Assembly (NCBI RefSeq): GCF_900880625.1
Contig: NZ_CAAHFB010000005.1
Coordinates: 231,205-295,204, forward strand
Origin: Halorhabdus rudnickae
GTDB taxonomy: Archaea; Halobacteriota; Halobacteria; Halobacteriales; Haloarculaceae
DNA: 64,000 nt
Direction of reading: 5' to 3'
Position numbers and translations under genes: made by a program. The notes under the pieces are model-generated. The model saw only the letters and a program-made list of their open reading frames with translations, was not told the DNA's origin and did no database searches. Shown piece by piece: positions 61,861 to 64,000 of the stretch (positions within the stretch are counted from its first letter, which is position 1; the number at the start of each line of letters is the position of its first letter).

Positions 61861-62052
61861 TGCAACACTCGAATCCAGAAGTCCGGGAGATGTGGACTTG
61901 CTGATCGGGGATTCGAGAAGCTAAGCGTACCTATCGAGGCTCTTGAGGAAGCGAAAAGAACGATTTGGACGCGATTGTGCGCGAACGAGTATAGGAGTCA
62001 AAACACAATTTCACGTCTTTAAGATACTCTCAAAGAGGATATGAAAGAATAC

Positions 62053-62930
62053 CTACGGTTGTATTTGCACTAGCTCCATGGCTTCGTCTGTCGGTCGAAG
62101 CATGTGATTTGTGTCGCGCCGATAATATCCTTCAAGTTCGGATTCGAGATAGGCATGGATTTCAGAGCCAGTCTTCACTCCCCAAGCTTCAGCTAGTTCA
62201 CCGTTTGTTGTCGGTGCTAACTCGACGAGGTCGTCGAGACGGTTTAGCGCTTGATCAGATAGATCATGATCGAGTTGTGAGTCCTGATACTCGATGAGTG
62301 TCTCAAGTAGGGTGACTTCCTGCCGAAGTTCGTTGTCGATGGCGCTTGCTGTTTCGTCGACGTAAGTCTGAATTGTCCGGAACTGCTCTCGAAATTGCGC
62401 TGGGACGCGAAGTTGTTCCGAGTCCCGTTCCCACTGCCCGTTTCGCGGACTGTTCATCGGTGTCCAGTCGTCTTCACCACGTACCGTGGTGAGCCATTCT
62501 TGAAGCGTACTGGCATATCGGGCGAGACACACCGCTTTTCTGATGCCACTTGTCTCGAAGTACTCCGGAGACTCAATATCGGCAGAGACTTGAACTCGAT
62601 CGGATTCGATAGTGCCGTCGATTTCTTCCCAACTCGCAACGAGATCCATTGACCTGGATGGGGCACCGTCGAGACGCAACAATATGACTCCGCCCCGGGT
62701 TTCGCCGTCGGTCGTCGGCGACGGAAACAACGTTGAGACGGACATGATTTTACCTGCCGATCGATCGGCGTTGGGACTTCCGTAGATGGCGTCAATACCG
62801 ACATCCCCGTCCAGTTCCAGCTGGAGATCGAACACCAGCGGTGTGACCATGTACTCGAATTCGTCGTCAAGTCGCTGCTCGAACTCCGCTGCAGAGTGGA
62901 CGAAGTAATGATTTGGTCGCGTCGCAAAGC
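62053..62930 (-). pseudogene. C-terminal part of a VWA (YfbK-like) protein, cut by ISH6-like insertion
   Basis: The minus frame is open from the transposon junction and reads LDRFATRPNHYFVHSAAEFE then QRLDDEFEYMVTPLVFDLQL, the segment after a von Willebrand A domain. It runs through LDGAPSRSMDLVASWEE to the stop at 62053. The VWA domain itself (with MIDAS) should lie upstream beyond the element. An internal ATG at 62850 could still initiate a 265-residue product. The gene is interrupted, so it is called a fragment. Confidence 0.7.
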
Positions 62931-64000
62931 GATCTAGAGTTTGCCTCTGGTGCTCTCAATTGAGAGGTCACAGCTCATTGCTGTTTTGGTCGATCGCTGG
63001 AGCAGTTCGTCAAGGAACGACTGGTAGTACTCTGGATCGGCGTACTTCACCAGCCGAAGCTGGAGTATCGCCTCTAATCCCTCCGTTGTCCAGCGCATCC
63101 ACTGGTTCTTGCAGCGCTTGCTGACTTCTCCCATCAGCCGTTCGACGGGGTTCGAGGTCCACGGCACCTCGAACCCCTCGACAGCCTGCTCGGCAAACGT
63201 CACAATCGACGGCAGCCACCGCCGTAGATACCCCGCAGCCTTCTCTGACCCGTACTGATCCAACTGCCACGCTGTCTTCTCGATACGCTCGGTCGTTCGC
63301 GCGATCCGCTCGCGGATCGCCGCGAACTCCTCGTCTGAACGGTGCTTGGCGACCGAATTTTTCAGATGGAACACCTCATCGATCACCTCCGAGACGATCT
63401 CGTTCCGTCGATCCAAGGAGAACACGCCATCGTCCCAGAGGTTGTAGTCCAGCGTTCGGCCGACGTGGACAAGATCGAGTTGGTGATCGCTGTATTCGTC
63501 GGTAAAGGCCGTAACGATGCCGTCATCAGCGTCACTGACGACTGTCGCGTCGTCAGTGACTGCGTCGATCTCATTGAGGTCAGCTGCTGTCTCGTCCCAA
63601 TCAGCGTTCACCGAAAGATCCAGCAAGGAGCGTGACTCCTCTGCAGTATCTTCGCCGAGCGTGGCTTGGACGGAGTGGTACGAACGGTCGTCGTCTTGAC
63701 TGTGACACTTCGTGCCGTCAGGAATAACCGCATCAGCGTCTGTATCAGCGACACAGTCGGGAAGGAACTGCTTGAGCTTACTGCCGTACTTTCTCGCGCG
63801 GCGGTTGATAGTGGTCGGCGACGGCATCTCCGAGAGGATGCCGTCGCCGTGGTCAGCAGCATCACGATAGCTGAGCGAGGTAGCGAGATCGACACTCTTG
63901 GCGGCTATGTCCTGCTGATAGCGGTTTTGCCCGTCGAAGCTGAGAACATCTTCAACGTGCCGGAAGTAGCTGGCTTCGTCGTGGTCAGCGTCGGTATCCT
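62925..64000 (-). mobile_element. ISH6-like insertion sequence (right end in window)
   Basis: The element's 3' side ends close to the transposase stop, at about 62925-62933, where the VWA reading frame begins. Terminal inverted repeats could not be paired because the other end is outside the window. The insertion split the VWA gene. Confidence 0.6.
62934..64000 (-). CDS. ISH6-family transposase (partial, runs off window)
   Basis: The frame is open from 64000 through DTDADHDEASYFRHVEDVLS and ARKYGSKLKQFLPDC to the stop at 62934, giving at least 355 residues. DDE residues are visible as DGTKCHSQDD, VSDADDGIV and VERLMGEVSKRCKNQW. The sequence agrees with the ISH6 family of haloarchaea, normally about 420-440 residues, so roughly 70-80 N-terminal residues lie outside the window. 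Confidence 0.88.
   Translation of the reverse strand, partial: DTDADHDEASYFRHVEDVLSFDGQNRYQQDIAAKSVDLATSLSYRDAADHGDGILSEMPSPTTINRRARKYGSKLKQFLPDCVADTDADAVIPDGTKCHSQDDDRSYHSVQATLGEDTAEESRSLLDLSVNADWDETAADLNEIDAVTDDATVVSDADDGIVTAFTDEYSDHQLDLVHVGRTLDYNLWDDGVFSLDRRNEIVSEVIDEVFHLKNSVAKHRSDEEFAAIRERIARTTERIEKTAWQLDQYGSEKAAGYLRRWLPSIVTFAEQAVEGFEVPWTSNPVERLMGEVSKRCKNQWMRWTTEGLEAILQLRLVKYADPEYYQSFLDELLQRSTKTAMSCDLSIESTRGKL

Noticed and set aside
1..64000. CRISPR array
   Set aside because: No regularly spaced 28-37 bp repeats were seen anywhere in the window.
1..64000. tRNA or rRNA genes
   Set aside because: No cloverleaf with a GTTCRANNC-type T-loop or rRNA core sequence was recognised in the gaps.

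Overview
The window is haloarchaeal (class Halobacteria). Proteins are acidic, overlapping ATGA/GTGA starts are common, Tat-type lipoprotein signals occur, and archaeal TBP and Orc1/Cdc6 genes and halophile-only families are present (cox-cluster small proteins, DUF7123-like, SHOCT/DUF302 pairs, ISH6-type transposase). Four P1B-type metal ATPases, several gene fragments, insertion sequences, an orc gene and a toxin-antitoxin-like pair suggest a megaplasmid or chromosomal accessory island for metal homeostasis. All calls come from reading the sequence and from recalled family knowledge; no database search was run.

Layout. 0.1-5.7 kb: NikR-like regulator, CPBP protease-like protein, CDF exporter and a two-HMA Zn/Cd/Pb-type ATPase. 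6.0-9.2 kb: membrane proteins of the haloarchaeal cox neighbourhood and a large polytopic protein. 9.3-12.8 kb: an iron-uptake-like cassette (DyP-like protein plus two tandem P19/Tp34-like lipoproteins). 13.3-17.4 kb: transposon relic, a membrane protein with a Cys cluster, and an ABC exporter whose ATPase gene is frameshifted. 17.5-26.6 kb: copper block with a CPH-type ATPase, HMA chaperone, Lrp-TRASH regulator and CopA (CPC). 26.7-31 kb: relics, methyltransferase, SHOCT/DUF302 genes and a very small CuA-motif protein. 31.3-34.1 kb: a permease pseudogene broken by a short inverted-repeat element that itself carries an IS110-family element. 34.6-38.6 kb: blue-copper protein with Gln at the axial position, TBP, orphan nuoJ/nuoK, ICMT-like methyltransferase and flavoprotein reductase. 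38.8-44.1 kb: YHS-permease, YHS protein, truncated Lrp regulator, metal-binding secreted proteins and a second DUF302/SHOCT pair. 44.2-52.9 kb: ArsR-like regulator, HMA protein, a P-type ATPase with CPG instead of CPC, FmdE-like and DUF411 proteins, two transsulfuration-type PLP enzymes, a NicO-like transporter and a second HMA chaperone. 53-64 kb: ADP-ribosylglycohydrolase fragment, UvrD-like helicase with nuclease and OB parts, AbiE-like pair with palindromic operator, Orc1/Cdc6, full ADP-ribosylglycohydrolase, a VWA gene cut by an ISH6-like element that runs off the window.

How it fits together. Most of the window handles transition metals: exporters (CDF, four ATPases, YHS-permease, NicO), chaperones (HMA, YHS, Met/His-rich secreted proteins) and sensors (NikR, ArsR, Lrp-TRASH). 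A near-palindromic motif around TTCGAATCCAAA / TTGGAATCCAAA recurs in the gaps before copA, both HMA chaperone genes, the YHS-permease, the metal-protein pair near 42.8 kb and a small membrane operon. This suggests one copper regulon, probably read by the Lrp-TRASH protein. The most unusual module is the ArsR-HMA-CPG-ATPase-FmdE-DUF411 set at 44.2-48.4 kb.
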